42,368 nucleotides of DNA from Bacteroidales bacterium (GTDB lineage: Bacteria; Bacteroidota; Bacteroidia; Bacteroidales; UBA3824). Below the pieces are notes generated by a model. It searched no databases, had not been told where the DNA came from, and saw only the letters and a program-made list of their open reading frames with translations. Shown here piece by piece: positions 7,501-15,645 of the stretch. A program made the translations under genes and the position numbers. How positions within the stretch are numbered: the first letter of the stretch is position 1; every line of letters begins with the position of its first letter. The stretch is from NCBI GenBank assembly GCA_024413595.1, contig JAKSUC010000027.1, forward strand, positions 1 through 42,368. The letters are read 5' to 3'.

Positions 7501-8108
7501 TTTAAAGCATCTTGGTCAACTAATTTAACTAAGTCTTCTTGATCAACGACTTCAACTTTTTGATATTCGTGAGAAGTACGGAAACCGTCAAAGAAGTTTA
7601 AAAAAGGAACTCTAGATTTAAGAGTAGCTAAGTGTGCAACTCCAGCTAAATCCATTACTTCTTGAACTGAACCTTCAGCTAACATAGCAAATCCAGTTTG
7701 ACGACAAGCCATAACATCTTGATGATCACCAAAAATACAAAGAGCGTGAGAAGCTAATGTACGAGCAGAAACATGGAAAACGCAAGGTAATAATTCACCT
7801 GCTATTTTATACATGTTAGGGATCATTAATAATAAACCCTGAGAAGCTGTAAATGTAGTTGTTAAAGCACCAGCTTGTAAAGAGCCGTGTACAGTACCTG
7901 CTGCACCACCTTCTGATTGCATTTCTTGAACTAAAACAGTTTCACCAAACATGTTTTTACGTCCTTGAGCAGCCCATTCATCAACGTTTTCTGCCATAGG
8001 AGATGACGGTGTGATAGGGTAAATAGCAGCTACTTCGGTAAACATATAAGCAATATGTGCCGCAGCTGTATTTCCATCACAGGTCATAAACTTCTTGTCT
8101 TTTGCCAT
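4533..8108 (-). CDS. nifJ: pyruvate:ferredoxin (flavodoxin) oxidoreductase, single-chain
   Basis: A 1191-residue homodimer-type PFOR, full length for the family. It oxidises pyruvate with CoA to acetyl-CoA and CO2 and passes the electrons to ferredoxin, a cytosolic step of anaerobic energy metabolism. The N terminus (FMTCDGNTAAAHIAY..YPITPSSPMAE) is the pyruvate-binding domain I. Two ferredoxin-type clusters are present: CIQCNKCAYVCP (about residues 686-697) and CLACGNCADVCPG (about 748-760). The proximal cluster and thiamine diphosphate domain show CAGCGETPY (about 820), GDGASYDIGYGG (about 980) and NTGGQSSKATP (about 1012). A Cys-rich insert (CDKC...CEACGCDTC, about 905-955) lies between them. 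The gene is monocistronic, with its own promoter and terminator. The ferredoxin at 37654-37824 could be its electron acceptor. Confidence 0.98.
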   Translation of the reverse strand: MAKDKKFMTCDGNTAAAHIAYMFTEVAAIYPITPSSPMAENVDEWAAQGRKNMFGETVLVQEMQSEGGAAGTVHGSLQAGALTTTFTASQGLLLMIPNMYKIAGELLPCVFHVSARTLASHALCIFGDHQDVMACRQTGFAMLAEGSVQEVMDLAGVAHLATLKSRVPFLNFFDGFRTSHEYQKVEVVDQEDLVKLVDQDALKAFRDRALSPERPEMRGMAENPDVFFAHRESSNPYYNAVADIVADYMDKVSAITGRKYRPFDYYGAPDAENIIIAMGSATECIKEVVDFKIKNGEKVGLICVHLYRPFSLKFLKEAIPASAKRICVLDRTKEPGANSEPLYLDVVDALTELGLINKIQVVGGRYGLGSNDTTPAQIIAVYENLSLNQPKNHFTLGINDDVTFTSLPVGEEVSVAPDGMFQAKFFGLGSDGTVGANKNSVKIIGETTDKYCQAYFSYDSKKSGGFTCSHLRFGDDPIRSTYLVTTPNFVACHQQAYLHMYDVTRGLQKGGLFLLNTIWDGEDLVNNLPNKVKAYFAKNDIKVYYINATKIGQEIGLGNRTNTILQSAFFRITGVIPVDKAVEEMKHFALKSYGKKGQNIVDMNYAAIDRGGEYKQLTVDPAWANLEAQPKVYADGDDFINNIVRPINAQDGDLLPVSTFKGIEDGTWKAGTAKFEKRGVGAFVPVWDPEKCIQCNKCAYVCPHACIRPFVMTDEEAANFGGKTIEMKAPASMKGMHFVMQVGVKDCLACGNCADVCPGNPKLGGSALSMVAYDDNSEAAKKEAENWQYCVEKVSSKQDLVDIKANVKNSQFAQPLFEFSGACAGCGETPYVKLISQLFGDREIVANATGCSSIYSGSVPSTPYTKNAKGQGPAWANSLFEDFCEFGLGMSIANKKMKARLTKLMTEAQSCDKCSAEIKALFAEWIEKQNDADATKALAPKIVAACEACGCDTCKNILTYKDHLVKRSQWIIGGDGASYDIGYGGLDHVIASGEDVNVFVIDTEVYSNTGGQSSKATPLGAIAKFAASGKRVRKKDLGLIATTYGYVYVAQIAMGADQAQTLKALREAEAYPGPSLVIAYAPCINHGLKAKGGMGKSQAEEAKAVECGYWHLWRFNPELEAEGKNPFQLDSKEPNWDNFQAFLDGEVRYASLAKSFPAEAQELYAAAKAAAQTRYASYKRYAAMDFSKKDE

Positions 8109-8165
8109 AATGTTACAATTATTATTTGTTTGAATTTTTATTCATTTATAATGGTATATTCTTGG

Positions 8166-8195
8166 CAAAATTACATAAAAATTACTCAATCTCAA
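8166..8195 (-). promoter_or_regulatory. promoter of the PFOR gene
   Basis: On the minus strand a TTG (complement of 8193-8195) is followed after 19 bp by TAATTTTG (complement of 8166-8173), matching the Bacteroidota promoter pattern. The resulting leader is about 50 nt. Confidence 0.6.
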
Positions 8196-8287
8196 TTTTT
8201 AGATATTTTTTTTTTGTTAAAAGTTATTATTTTTGAGATATAAAATGAATTTATTATAAAAGAACTAACATAAATGATTTATTATGG

Positions 8288-10384
8288 CTAATCTGCATCA
8301 GATTGCCAGCCATAAATTTTAACTCCTACAATTAATTGATCATCTAATTGTTGAATTTTACCTTCAGGCGAAGTACACCATTCATCGATAGAATTTTCTA
8401 TTGCGGTTTGCTGTTCTGTTGATTTTTTTGCTGAATTATCGATTAATAAAGCTTGTAAACGTTTTGTTGAAAATTTAGCATTAGAGCCTTTGCCATTATA
8501 TCCAAATTGATCTGGTATTCCATCAGTAAACATATAAAGACAATCGCCCATATTTACTAATATTTCATTATTTGTAAAATTATCATTTTTTTGATAATAT
8601 CCAATAGGCATTTTATTTGGTTTATATTCGGTTAATTCTTTATTTCTAACTAAATATAATGGTCGATAAGCTCCAGCATATTGTACTTTTAGATTTTGAC
8701 TATCAATAATACACAACGCCATATCCATTCCTTCACGCGTTAGTGATGGACTCTTTTTTTGATTTAATGAAGATATTACTTTCTGTTTTAATATATCTAA
8801 TATTTGACCTGCATTATATTGATTAGAATTATTACTACTAGCTATATCATTTAACAGACTAATTCCTAACATACTCATAAAAGCACCAGGTACTCCATGA
8901 CCTGTACAATCTGCAACTGCTAAATATTTTAAACCATTAACTTCTGCCGCCCAATAAAAATCGCCTGAAACTATACTTACTGGACGCCATAATAAAAAGC
9001 ATTCTCCAAAAATGCTTACTAAATTTTCGATAGTAGGTACAGCTGCTCGCTGAATTCGACTTGCACTTGTGATACTTGCGGTTATATCTTTGGTTATTTT
9101 TTCTAATTTATCGCGTTGATTTGTTATTTCTATATTTTGTTGTTGTATTTCTTCGGTTTTTTGGGTCAAATCTGCTGTTTTTAGCAGTACTTCCTTTTCC
9201 AACCATTTTTTTCTTTTATTATATTTTATAAATGAAAATACTAATACTATAAAAATCAAAACTAAGAAAGAGATTATAGAAATATTTATAATTAATCTAT
9301 TACGTTTTAATAAATTTCTAGACTCTTTTCGTAATTGTACATTGTTAAAATTTGCATCTTGTTCTGCTATATCATATTTTTGAAATACTGTTCTTATAGA
9401 ATCTTGATATGATACATAATCTAGATTTGTTTTATAAGCAGTTTCCCAATCATTAAACATTTCTAGAATCAAAATTTTATGTAAAAATTGTAGATTTCTA
9501 TCTTTAACTTGACTACATAAATATAAAGCATTATTTTTATCATTTAAATGTGCAAAATAATATGCTTTAGCCAAATTTCTATTATCATCATCTATAATAT
9601 ATTCATAATTTGATTTTGACGACAATCTTAAATATTCATCACAATATTTCTGATTATCAGGTTCTTTTTTCACAATCAATTTACATAAATCAAAAATATC
9701 TATTGCTAAAGAATCTTTTGAGGCATAAATAATATTTTGAGCTTTATTTAAATAATAAACAACGCTATCTTCTTCTCTAATAAAGCTATAATATTCTGCT
9801 AAAGAAGGATAAATATAGTCTAAATTTTCAAATTTATTTTTAATAGCAATGTTTTCTGCTTTCAACAAATAATTTATAGCAATTTTATATTCAAAACGCA
9901 TTTGATAAATTGTTGCTAATGTTATATTGCAATACATCATTCCATATTTATAATCTAAGGAATTTGCCTCATTATTTATTTGTTTTGCATAATCAATTGC
10001 TTCTGGTATTCTATTTAGTTCTATATAAAAATAACATTTTCTATTAGAATAATCAAAATATTGTTCCCACTCTTGACGTTGTGAAAAAATTTCTATTAAT
10101 TTATCAAAAATTGAAAAAGCCGTTGAATCTTGGTTATATAAATAATATTGTAGTTTAATTATATAAGAAAGTTTTTGCAAACTAATATTATTAGTATTTT
10201 GAGCAACCAATAATAAAGAATCTGATATTTTTAAATTGTTTGGTTGTAAACTATTCTCGAGACAATTGGCAATAATAGCATTAGTAGCAGAATCTATTTC
10301 AAATTCGCTATTTTGTGCTACTGAATTAGTAGAAACATATATCATTAGCAATAAAGCAATTAGTATTTTTATTATATGTTTCAT
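8288..10384 (-). CDS. membrane sensor with TPR-like region and SpoIIE/PP2C serine phosphatase domain
   Basis: A 698-residue protein with a signal peptide (residues 1-23, ending near SVAQ). An all-helical extracytoplasmic region with TPR-like repeats covers about residues 30-350. One membrane helix spans about 362-386 (LIINISIISFLVLIFIVLVF), followed by a coiled coil (about 388-440). A SpoIIE-type PP2C phosphatase domain occupies about 455-690, with metal-binding segments SGDFYWA, VADCTGHGVPGAFMSMLG and YMFTDGIPDQFG. Such proteins usually dephosphorylate an anti-sigma-factor antagonist or a related partner after sensing an envelope signal; the partner is not encoded nearby. It lies downstream of FeoAB on the same strand, with an 85-bp gap, so it may be co-transcribed, but a link to iron is only inference. 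Confidence 0.9.
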   Translation of the reverse strand: MKHIIKILIALLLMIYVSTNSVAQNSEFEIDSATNAIIANCLENSLQPNNLKISDSLLLVAQNTNNISLQKLSYIIKLQYYLYNQDSTAFSIFDKLIEIFSQRQEWEQYFDYSNRKCYFYIELNRIPEAIDYAKQINNEANSLDYKYGMMYCNITLATIYQMRFEYKIAINYLLKAENIAIKNKFENLDYIYPSLAEYYSFIREEDSVVYYLNKAQNIIYASKDSLAIDIFDLCKLIVKKEPDNQKYCDEYLRLSSKSNYEYIIDDDNRNLAKAYYFAHLNDKNNALYLCSQVKDRNLQFLHKILILEMFNDWETAYKTNLDYVSYQDSIRTVFQKYDIAEQDANFNNVQLRKESRNLLKRNRLIINISIISFLVLIFIVLVFSFIKYNKRKKWLEKEVLLKTADLTQKTEEIQQQNIEITNQRDKLEKITKDITASITSASRIQRAAVPTIENLVSIFGECFLLWRPVSIVSGDFYWAAEVNGLKYLAVADCTGHGVPGAFMSMLGISLLNDIASSNNSNQYNAGQILDILKQKVISSLNQKKSPSLTREGMDMALCIIDSQNLKVQYAGAYRPLYLVRNKELTEYKPNKMPIGYYQKNDNFTNNEILVNMGDCLYMFTDGIPDQFGYNGKGSNAKFSTKRLQALLIDNSAKKSTEQQTAIENSIDEWCTSPEGKIQQLDDQLIVGVKIYGWQSDAD

Positions 10385-10469
10385 TTAAAAAAATATAGTG
10401 CTAAATTTATCGTCTCAAAAATTAGTCTAATATCAATACTTTTTTTTAATAAAAAAAATTTATTTTCTA

Positions 10470-12998
10470 TTAAAACACAATTTTTATGATAAATGCTAAT
10501 ATCCATGCAATTGCTAAACTATACACTATAGATTGAACCAAATATCTTTTGTGTCCAGTTTCTTTACGAATAGCAACTAAAGACGCAATACAAGGCATAT
10601 AAAGCAAAATAAAAACCATAAATCCATACGCAGAAGCTGGTGTTATAGGAGTGGTTGATTTATCTGATTTGAGTTTTTCTGACAAAGACTCTGTGTTTTC
10701 AGAATCACTATGATACAAAACGCCCATGGTTGATACTACTATTTCTTTGGCTGTTATACCTGTAATTATACTTACACCCATTTTCCAATTAAATCCTAAT
10801 GGACGAATTGCTGGTTCTATAAATTTTCCTATACGTCCTATAAAACTATTTTCTTGTTGTACAGATTTTAAATTTAATTGTGCAATACTCAAAACGCTAT
10901 CTCTCTCTGAGATTATTTTTTCTTTATTTTGTTCTGAGTTTTCTAATAAATTATTATAATAATTTGTTGTTTCTGAAATTTCTCGTTCTATTGCATCAGA
11001 TTGAGCAGAATGTTGAGGAAAATATCCCAACGCCCAAATAATTATAGATGCTATTAAAATAATACCACCCATTTTTTTGAGATATTGTTGAGCTTTTTCC
11101 CAAATATGTTTTAAAACACTGCGCAAAGTTGGTATTCGATAAGGAGGCAATTCCATCACAAACGGAGCTTCTTGACTTTTAAACAATCTACGACGAAAAT
11201 GTTTTGCCATAACACCTGCAACAATAATTCCTACAAGATAAACACTAAAAGTAATAATGCCTTGATGATTTGAGAAAAAAGCACCTGCCATAACAGCATA
11301 AACAGGCAAACGTGCACTACAACTTATATAAGGATTTATCAAAGTTGTTACTATTCTATCACTTTTATTTTCTAGAGTTCGTGTTGCCATAATAGCGGGC
11401 ACATTACATCCAAATCCCATTATTAAAGGGATAAAAGATTTGCCATGAAGTCCTATTTTGTGCATTACCTTATCAGTTAAAAATGCCACTCGCGACATAT
11501 AACCAGTATCTTCCATTATTGAAATAAACAAAAACAATAATAAAATATTAGGTAAAAATACAATTACCCCTCCTACTCCACCTATAATTCCATCAGATAT
11601 TAAATCTTTAAATATACCATTAGGAATATATTCTTTAACCAAATTTCCTATAAATTTAACTCCACTTTCAATCCAATCCATTGGATATTGACCTAAAATA
11701 AAGGTAACTTCAAACATTAACAATACAAATGTCAAAAATATTGGAACTCCCCATATTTTATGAGTTAAAACTTGGTCTATTTTATTGGTAAATTTTCGTG
11801 TATTTTTGGAGCCAACAGTATAAGTTTCTTTTAATGCTCCTGTTATAAATCCGTATCTTATGTCGGTTATTATACTTTCAGTATCTGATTTATAAATTGT
11901 TTCTAAATTACTTATCTGTTTATCAGCTTCTTCTATAATACAACTTGGACTATCAATATGATTTTGAATATTTTCAATCTTAGTTTCATTATGAGAATGA
12001 ACACCATCTTCGGTATTTTCAAGAACAAGTTGTTTTATATCATCATCTTTTTCAAGCAGTTTTACAGCCAAAAATCTTGAAGGAATACGAGATAAAATTG
12101 TATTATCATTATGAATATAAATTTTGTCTTGAATTTTATCTAACGCATTTTCAATATCTTGTCCATAATTTATATGAATATGTCTAATTGTAGGCGATTT
12201 ATCTTCAAATGCACGTAATACAGTGTCGAACAATACCCCAAATCCACGACCTTTGCTACTAACAACTGGTATAAAAGGAATACCCAGCATTTGTCCAAGC
12301 GAAATATAATCCAATTTATCACCACGGGCTTCTACCTCATCATACATATTTAGGGCAACCACCACTTTAATATCCATATCAATCAATTGTGTGGTTAAAT
12401 AAAGATTACGTTCAAGATTTGACGCATCAACCATATTGATTACAACATCAGGACTTTGTTCGGTGATATATTTTCTAACATAAATTTCTTCTGCTGAATA
12501 AGCTGTTAACGAATATGTTCCTGGTAAATCTGTAATATTAATTGTATAACCTTCGTATTCAAATTTTGCAGATTTGGCATCTACTGTAACTCCAGAATAA
12601 TTACCTACATGTTCTTTACTTCCTGACGCAAAATTATAAAATGTTGTTTTTCCACAATTTGGATTTCCTACTAATGCAACATTTACAACATTACCGTGGT
12701 CTTCTACTTCATTTTTGATAATTTGTTCTATAGTTAAGTTTTTATCAGACGTTTCAAGTGCCTCATTAATATGATCCATAGTAACAACTTCAATCATTTC
12801 AGCTTCTTTTCTACGAAGCGACAAATGATAACCCATTATTTCATATTCTATTGGATCTTTTAATGGAGCTATTTTAACAACATGAACAATTTTTCCTTTA
12901 ACAAACCCCATTTCCATAACACGTTTGCGAAACGTGCCACGTCCTTTTATTTTGGTAATTATTGCTTTATTATCAATTTCTACATCACTTAAATTCAT
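10470..12998 (-). CDS. feoB: ferrous iron transporter, FeoA-FeoB fusion
   Basis: An 842-residue inner-membrane Fe(II) transporter when started at the ATG at 12998. The longer frame begins with a TTG at 13013, only about ten bases downstream of the promoter -7 box, and adds five residues of no known value. Residues 1-72 form a FeoA (SH3-like) domain. The G domain follows with G1 GNPNCGKT (about 111-118), the switch-I segment GNYSGVTVD, G3 DLPGTYSL and G4 NMYD. The membrane part carries the two FeoB Gate regions, including CNVPAIMATRTLENKSDR and SCSARLPVYAVMAGAFF, and a late CIASLVAIRKETG segment. FeoA fused to FeoB is common in Bacteroidota. No FeoC is present. Confidence 0.97.
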   Translation of the reverse strand: MNLSDVEIDNKAIITKIKGRGTFRKRVMEMGFVKGKIVHVVKIAPLKDPIEYEIMGYHLSLRRKEAEMIEVVTMDHINEALETSDKNLTIEQIIKNEVEDHGNVVNVALVGNPNCGKTTFYNFASGSKEHVGNYSGVTVDAKSAKFEYEGYTINITDLPGTYSLTAYSAEEIYVRKYITEQSPDVVINMVDASNLERNLYLTTQLIDMDIKVVVALNMYDEVEARGDKLDYISLGQMLGIPFIPVVSSKGRGFGVLFDTVLRAFEDKSPTIRHIHINYGQDIENALDKIQDKIYIHNDNTILSRIPSRFLAVKLLEKDDDIKQLVLENTEDGVHSHNETKIENIQNHIDSPSCIIEEADKQISNLETIYKSDTESIITDIRYGFITGALKETYTVGSKNTRKFTNKIDQVLTHKIWGVPIFLTFVLLMFEVTFILGQYPMDWIESGVKFIGNLVKEYIPNGIFKDLISDGIIGGVGGVIVFLPNILLLFLFISIMEDTGYMSRVAFLTDKVMHKIGLHGKSFIPLIMGFGCNVPAIMATRTLENKSDRIVTTLINPYISCSARLPVYAVMAGAFFSNHQGIITFSVYLVGIIVAGVMAKHFRRRLFKSQEAPFVMELPPYRIPTLRSVLKHIWEKAQQYLKKMGGIILIASIIIWALGYFPQHSAQSDAIEREISETTNYYNNLLENSEQNKEKIISERDSVLSIAQLNLKSVQQENSFIGRIGKFIEPAIRPLGFNWKMGVSIITGITAKEIVVSTMGVLYHSDSENTESLSEKLKSDKSTTPITPASAYGFMVFILLYMPCIASLVAIRKETGHKRYLVQSIVYSLAIAWILAFIIKIVF

Positions 12999-13022
12999 CT
13001 TTTCTCTATTCAAAATTCAATG

Positions 13023-13030
13023 CAAATTTA
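13023..13030 (-). promoter_or_regulatory. -7 box of the feoAB promoter
   Basis: The minus strand reads TAAATTTG (complement of 13023-13030), a full match to TAnnTTTG. The -33 region is weak. It places transcription start near 13015, which supports the ATG at 12998 as the real start. No Fur-like palindrome was recognised. Confidence 0.5.
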
Positions 13031-13124
13031 ATAAAAAATAATGTTGTGTATTAATAATTAATGTTATTTTCCTAATTAATAATACTTTTTTTTAATTGAC
13101 TTAAAATAGTTCAAAAAAAATATG

Positions 13125-13132
13125 TATGTTTG
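13125..13132 (+). promoter_or_regulatory. -7 box of the ATPase/TOPRIM operon promoter
   Basis: TATGTTTG matches TAnnTTTG; the -33 region is poor. The TTG at 13130 that opens the longest frame lies inside this box, so translation must begin downstream, at the ATG at 13154. The box lies back to back with the feoAB promoter, about 95 bp away. Confidence 0.5.
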
Positions 13133-13153
13133 CAATATAAACACAAGACTGAA

Positions 13154-14236
13154 ATGAAAATCAATACAATTAAAATAAAAGGTTATAAATCTATAAAAGA
13201 ACAGATTATATCTCTTAATCAGATTAATATATTGATTGGAGGAAATGGTATTGGTAAAAGTAATTTTATTTCTGCATTTGAATTAATGAAGGCTATTAGT
13301 CAAGAAAGTCTTCAAAAATATGTGATTGAAAACGGAGGAGCTAATTCAATTCTTCACTTTGGCAAACGTACAACAAACACTTTGTCTATTGAATTAGAAT
13401 TTACAAATAATAACTATCTAAACAGATATACAATAGAACTAAAAGAAAATCAAGATAATTTATATATTTCAAAAGCATACACTTCTTTTAATTCATACGG
13501 AATTTGGCATACACAAATTTGCGATGAAAACAAAAATGAAGCAAGTATTAAAAATAATAATAAAGGACAAGCCTATTATGTAAATATTCTTTTAAATAAA
13601 TTTGAGATTTATCATTTTCATGATACAAGTTCACAATCACCTATAAAAGGATATAAATCAATAAACGACAATCACTATTTACGTAGTGATGGAAGTAATA
13701 TTGCTCCATATTTATATTATTTAAAATTACAATATCCACAAAATTATAAACTAATTGAAAAAACAATATCATTAGTAACGCCATCATTTAAATCATTTTT
13801 GTTAGAGCCAAATCGTCTTAACCCAGAAACTATTAGACTTGAATGGTATCATACCAATAAACAAGATATTCCAATGGGTGATTGGCAATTATCTGACGGC
13901 ACATTACGATTTATTTGTTTAGCCACATTATTACTTCAACCAGAACCTCCTCAAACTATAATTATTGATGAGCCTGAATTAGGATTACATCCTCAAGCCA
14001 TTAATCAATTATCTGCTTTATTACAAAAAGCGTCTGAAAAATCACAAATAATTATTAGCACTCAATCTACAAATCTTGTTGATAATTTTGAACCTCAAGA
14101 TATAATTGTTGTCAATGCTAAACAATCTGCATCTGAATATTCAAGACTCAATAAAGAAGATTTAGACAAATGGCTTGAAGAATATAGTCTTGGCGAAATT
14201 TGGGAAATGAACATAATTGGCGGACAACCTATTTAA
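13154..14236 (+). CDS. AAA_21-type ATPase, first gene of a TOPRIM-paired module
   Basis: A 360-residue SMC/RecF-like ABC-type ATPase of the AAA_21 group. It begins MKINTIKIKGYKSIK. Walker A is GGNGIGKSNF (about residues 29-38). The signature-like segment LSDGTLRFICLA (about 247-258) is followed by Walker B IIIDEPELGLHP (about 274-285) and the D/H-loop segment IISTQSTNLVDNF. The family's coiled-coil arm is short or absent. The next gene, 8 bp downstream, encodes a DUF4276 TOPRIM-like protein. ATPases of this kind paired with a TOPRIM partner occur in anti-phage systems such as OLD-type, AbiL and PARIS; assignment of this pair to defence is inference. The ATG at 13154 is chosen because the upstream TTG lies in the promoter. 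Confidence 0.92.
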   Translation: MKINTIKIKGYKSIKEQIISLNQINILIGGNGIGKSNFISAFELMKAISQESLQKYVIENGGANSILHFGKRTTNTLSIELEFTNNNYLNRYTIELKENQDNLYISKAYTSFNSYGIWHTQICDENKNEASIKNNNKGQAYYVNILLNKFEIYHFHDTSSQSPIKGYKSINDNHYLRSDGSNIAPYLYYLKLQYPQNYKLIEKTISLVTPSFKSFLLEPNRLNPETIRLEWYHTNKQDIPMGDWQLSDGTLRFICLATLLLQPEPPQTIIIDEPELGLHPQAINQLSALLQKASEKSQIIISTQSTNLVDNFEPQDIIVVNAKQSASEYSRLNKEDLDKWLEEYSLGEIWEMNIIGGQPI

Positions 14237-14244
14237 AATAAATT

Positions 14245-14892
14245 ATGGAAAAAAGATTAGTTTTTATAGTAGAAGGAGATTGCGAACTTAATTTTGTTAA
14301 TCAAAAACTTATACCTTATTTATATACATATGGCGCAAATGGTTGGCTAATAAATGCTCAAAAAATTACAACTAACAGGAAACTAAAATTGAAAGGTGGT
14401 AATATTTGCTTTGAATATTTACGTAACGAAGTAAAACGCATTAGTGCTCAAGGGAAACCATGGATTACTACATTTATTGATTTTTACCGTTTACCTAACG
14501 ATTTTCCTGGATATACAACTGATGGTAATAAAATCGATAATATAGAATCTGAAATAATAAAAGAATTAAATTATAATCAAATAATACCTTATATACAAAA
14601 ATTCGAATTTGAAACATTATTGTTTGCAAATACTGAAGCATTTAAAAATTTAGCTTTAACTACAAAACAACTTGAATTAATAAATGAAATAACACAAAAA
14701 TATCAAAATATTGAAGACATTAATGGAGGTAAAGAAACTTCTCCATCAAAAAGATTAAAGAATATTTTTAACTATCACAAAGTTGCTGATAGTATAATTA
14801 TACTTAAAGATATTTCAATAGAAACTTTGATTAAAAAATCAAAAAGATTTGAAATTTGGATTAATAAAATTAAATTTATAATCAATAATTAA
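14245..14892 (+). CDS. DUF4276 TOPRIM-like protein (probable nuclease/effector partner)
   Basis: A 215-residue DUF4276 protein. The N terminus FIVEGDCELNFV carries the conserved Glu pair of a TOPRIM fold, and TTFIDFYRLPNDFPGY (about residues 73-88) holds the acidic second motif. FEFETLLFANTEAF (about 117-130) and GGKETSPSKRL (about 161-171) are typical of the family, as is the closing RFEIWINKI. TOPRIM folds bind divalent metal and often cut nucleic acid, so this is the probable effector of the upstream ATPase. It lies 8 bp after the ATPase gene and 10 bp before the membrane-protein gene. Cytosolic; no signal peptide or membrane helix is seen. Confidence 0.88.
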   Translation: MEKRLVFIVEGDCELNFVNQKLIPYLYTYGANGWLINAQKITTNRKLKLKGGNICFEYLRNEVKRISAQGKPWITTFIDFYRLPNDFPGYTTDGNKIDNIESEIIKELNYNQIIPYIQKFEFETLLFANTEAFKNLALTTKQLELINEITQKYQNIEDINGGKETSPSKRLKNIFNYHKVADSIIILKDISIETLIKKSKRFEIWINKIKFIINN

Positions 14893-14902
14893 ATTAAATA
14901 CT

Positions 14903-15631
14903 ATGAATAAAATTTTAATTGCTATTATTATCTATATTGTTATTTGTATAATTTTATACACTTTAAACAAAATTACAAAAATTAAAAGAGGAGATTTACC
15001 TATTATCTCATCTAAACAAGATTTGAAACAAGCTATGCTTAAACCTTTAAAAAAATATATTTTTAAAGATATTATTTTAGATGGTGATACAAATTTTGAA
15101 GGTGACAATGTTGTTAATCAAGGTGACTATTCTATGATATTCTTAAAAAAGATAACTGAAAAATATGAATCTCAAGCACCTCATCGTCAACTTATTTTTA
15201 AATATTGGAAAGAAAAAAGCAATAATATTATTTCTAAACCTTTTACTATTTTAGATACATTAACTATTAATGTTAACCAAATTGAATTTGATACTAATTC
15301 TCTTGAAAATGTTACTTCTAAAATTTGCAAACCTGAACTAAAACAAAATCTAAAAGACGATTATCTAAATATGCAATTTCACAACGATAAAGTAAGATAT
15401 AAATATTTAGGAGTCAACAAAAACACTCCTGTTAACTTTATGGCATCGGTTGGAGACAATAAAATTGAATTTGAAAGTTTTAATAAAGAAAATAAACTAT
15501 ACTTATCTACAAATTTTAAAGCTATCAAGGCTATGGACATAACTATTTATACTACAATAGCAGTTCTTTTAGCTTTTCCTCTTTTGATTTATATTATTTA
15601 TCAATGGATTAATTTAGTTAATACAATTTAA
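14903..15631 (+). CDS. two-TM membrane protein with a GIDE/BAM-like domain
   Basis: A 242-residue protein with membrane helices at about residues 4-22 and 211-235 and a soluble domain between them. The segments KPFTILDTLTINVN, VRYKYLGVNKNTPVNFMASVGD and KLYLSTNF match the pattern of the GIDE (BAM) domain of mitochondrial MUL1/MAPL, and the layout (helix, domain, helix) is the same. The RING domain that follows in MUL1 is absent. Bacterial GIDE-like proteins are known and are often near LemA or TPM genes; a TPM gene lies close by on the other strand. The function is unknown. It is translationally linked to the TOPRIM gene (10-bp gap), so it may anchor or regulate that pair at the membrane. The GIDE assignment is by eye. 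Confidence 0.6.
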   Translation: MNKILIAIIIYIVICIILYTLNKITKIKRGDLPIISSKQDLKQAMLKPLKKYIFKDIILDGDTNFEGDNVVNQGDYSMIFLKKITEKYESQAPHRQLIFKYWKEKSNNIISKPFTILDTLTINVNQIEFDTNSLENVTSKICKPELKQNLKDDYLNMQFHNDKVRYKYLGVNKNTPVNFMASVGDNKIEFESFNKENKLYLSTNFKAIKAMDITIYTTIAVLLAFPLLIYIIYQWINLVNTI

Positions 15632-15645
15632 AAAAATCTATAATT

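Noticed and set aside
13130..13153. N-terminal extension of the AAA_21 ATPase from a TTG
   Set aside because: The TTG overlaps the promoter -7 box, and the family starts at the beta strand encoded from the ATG at 13154.
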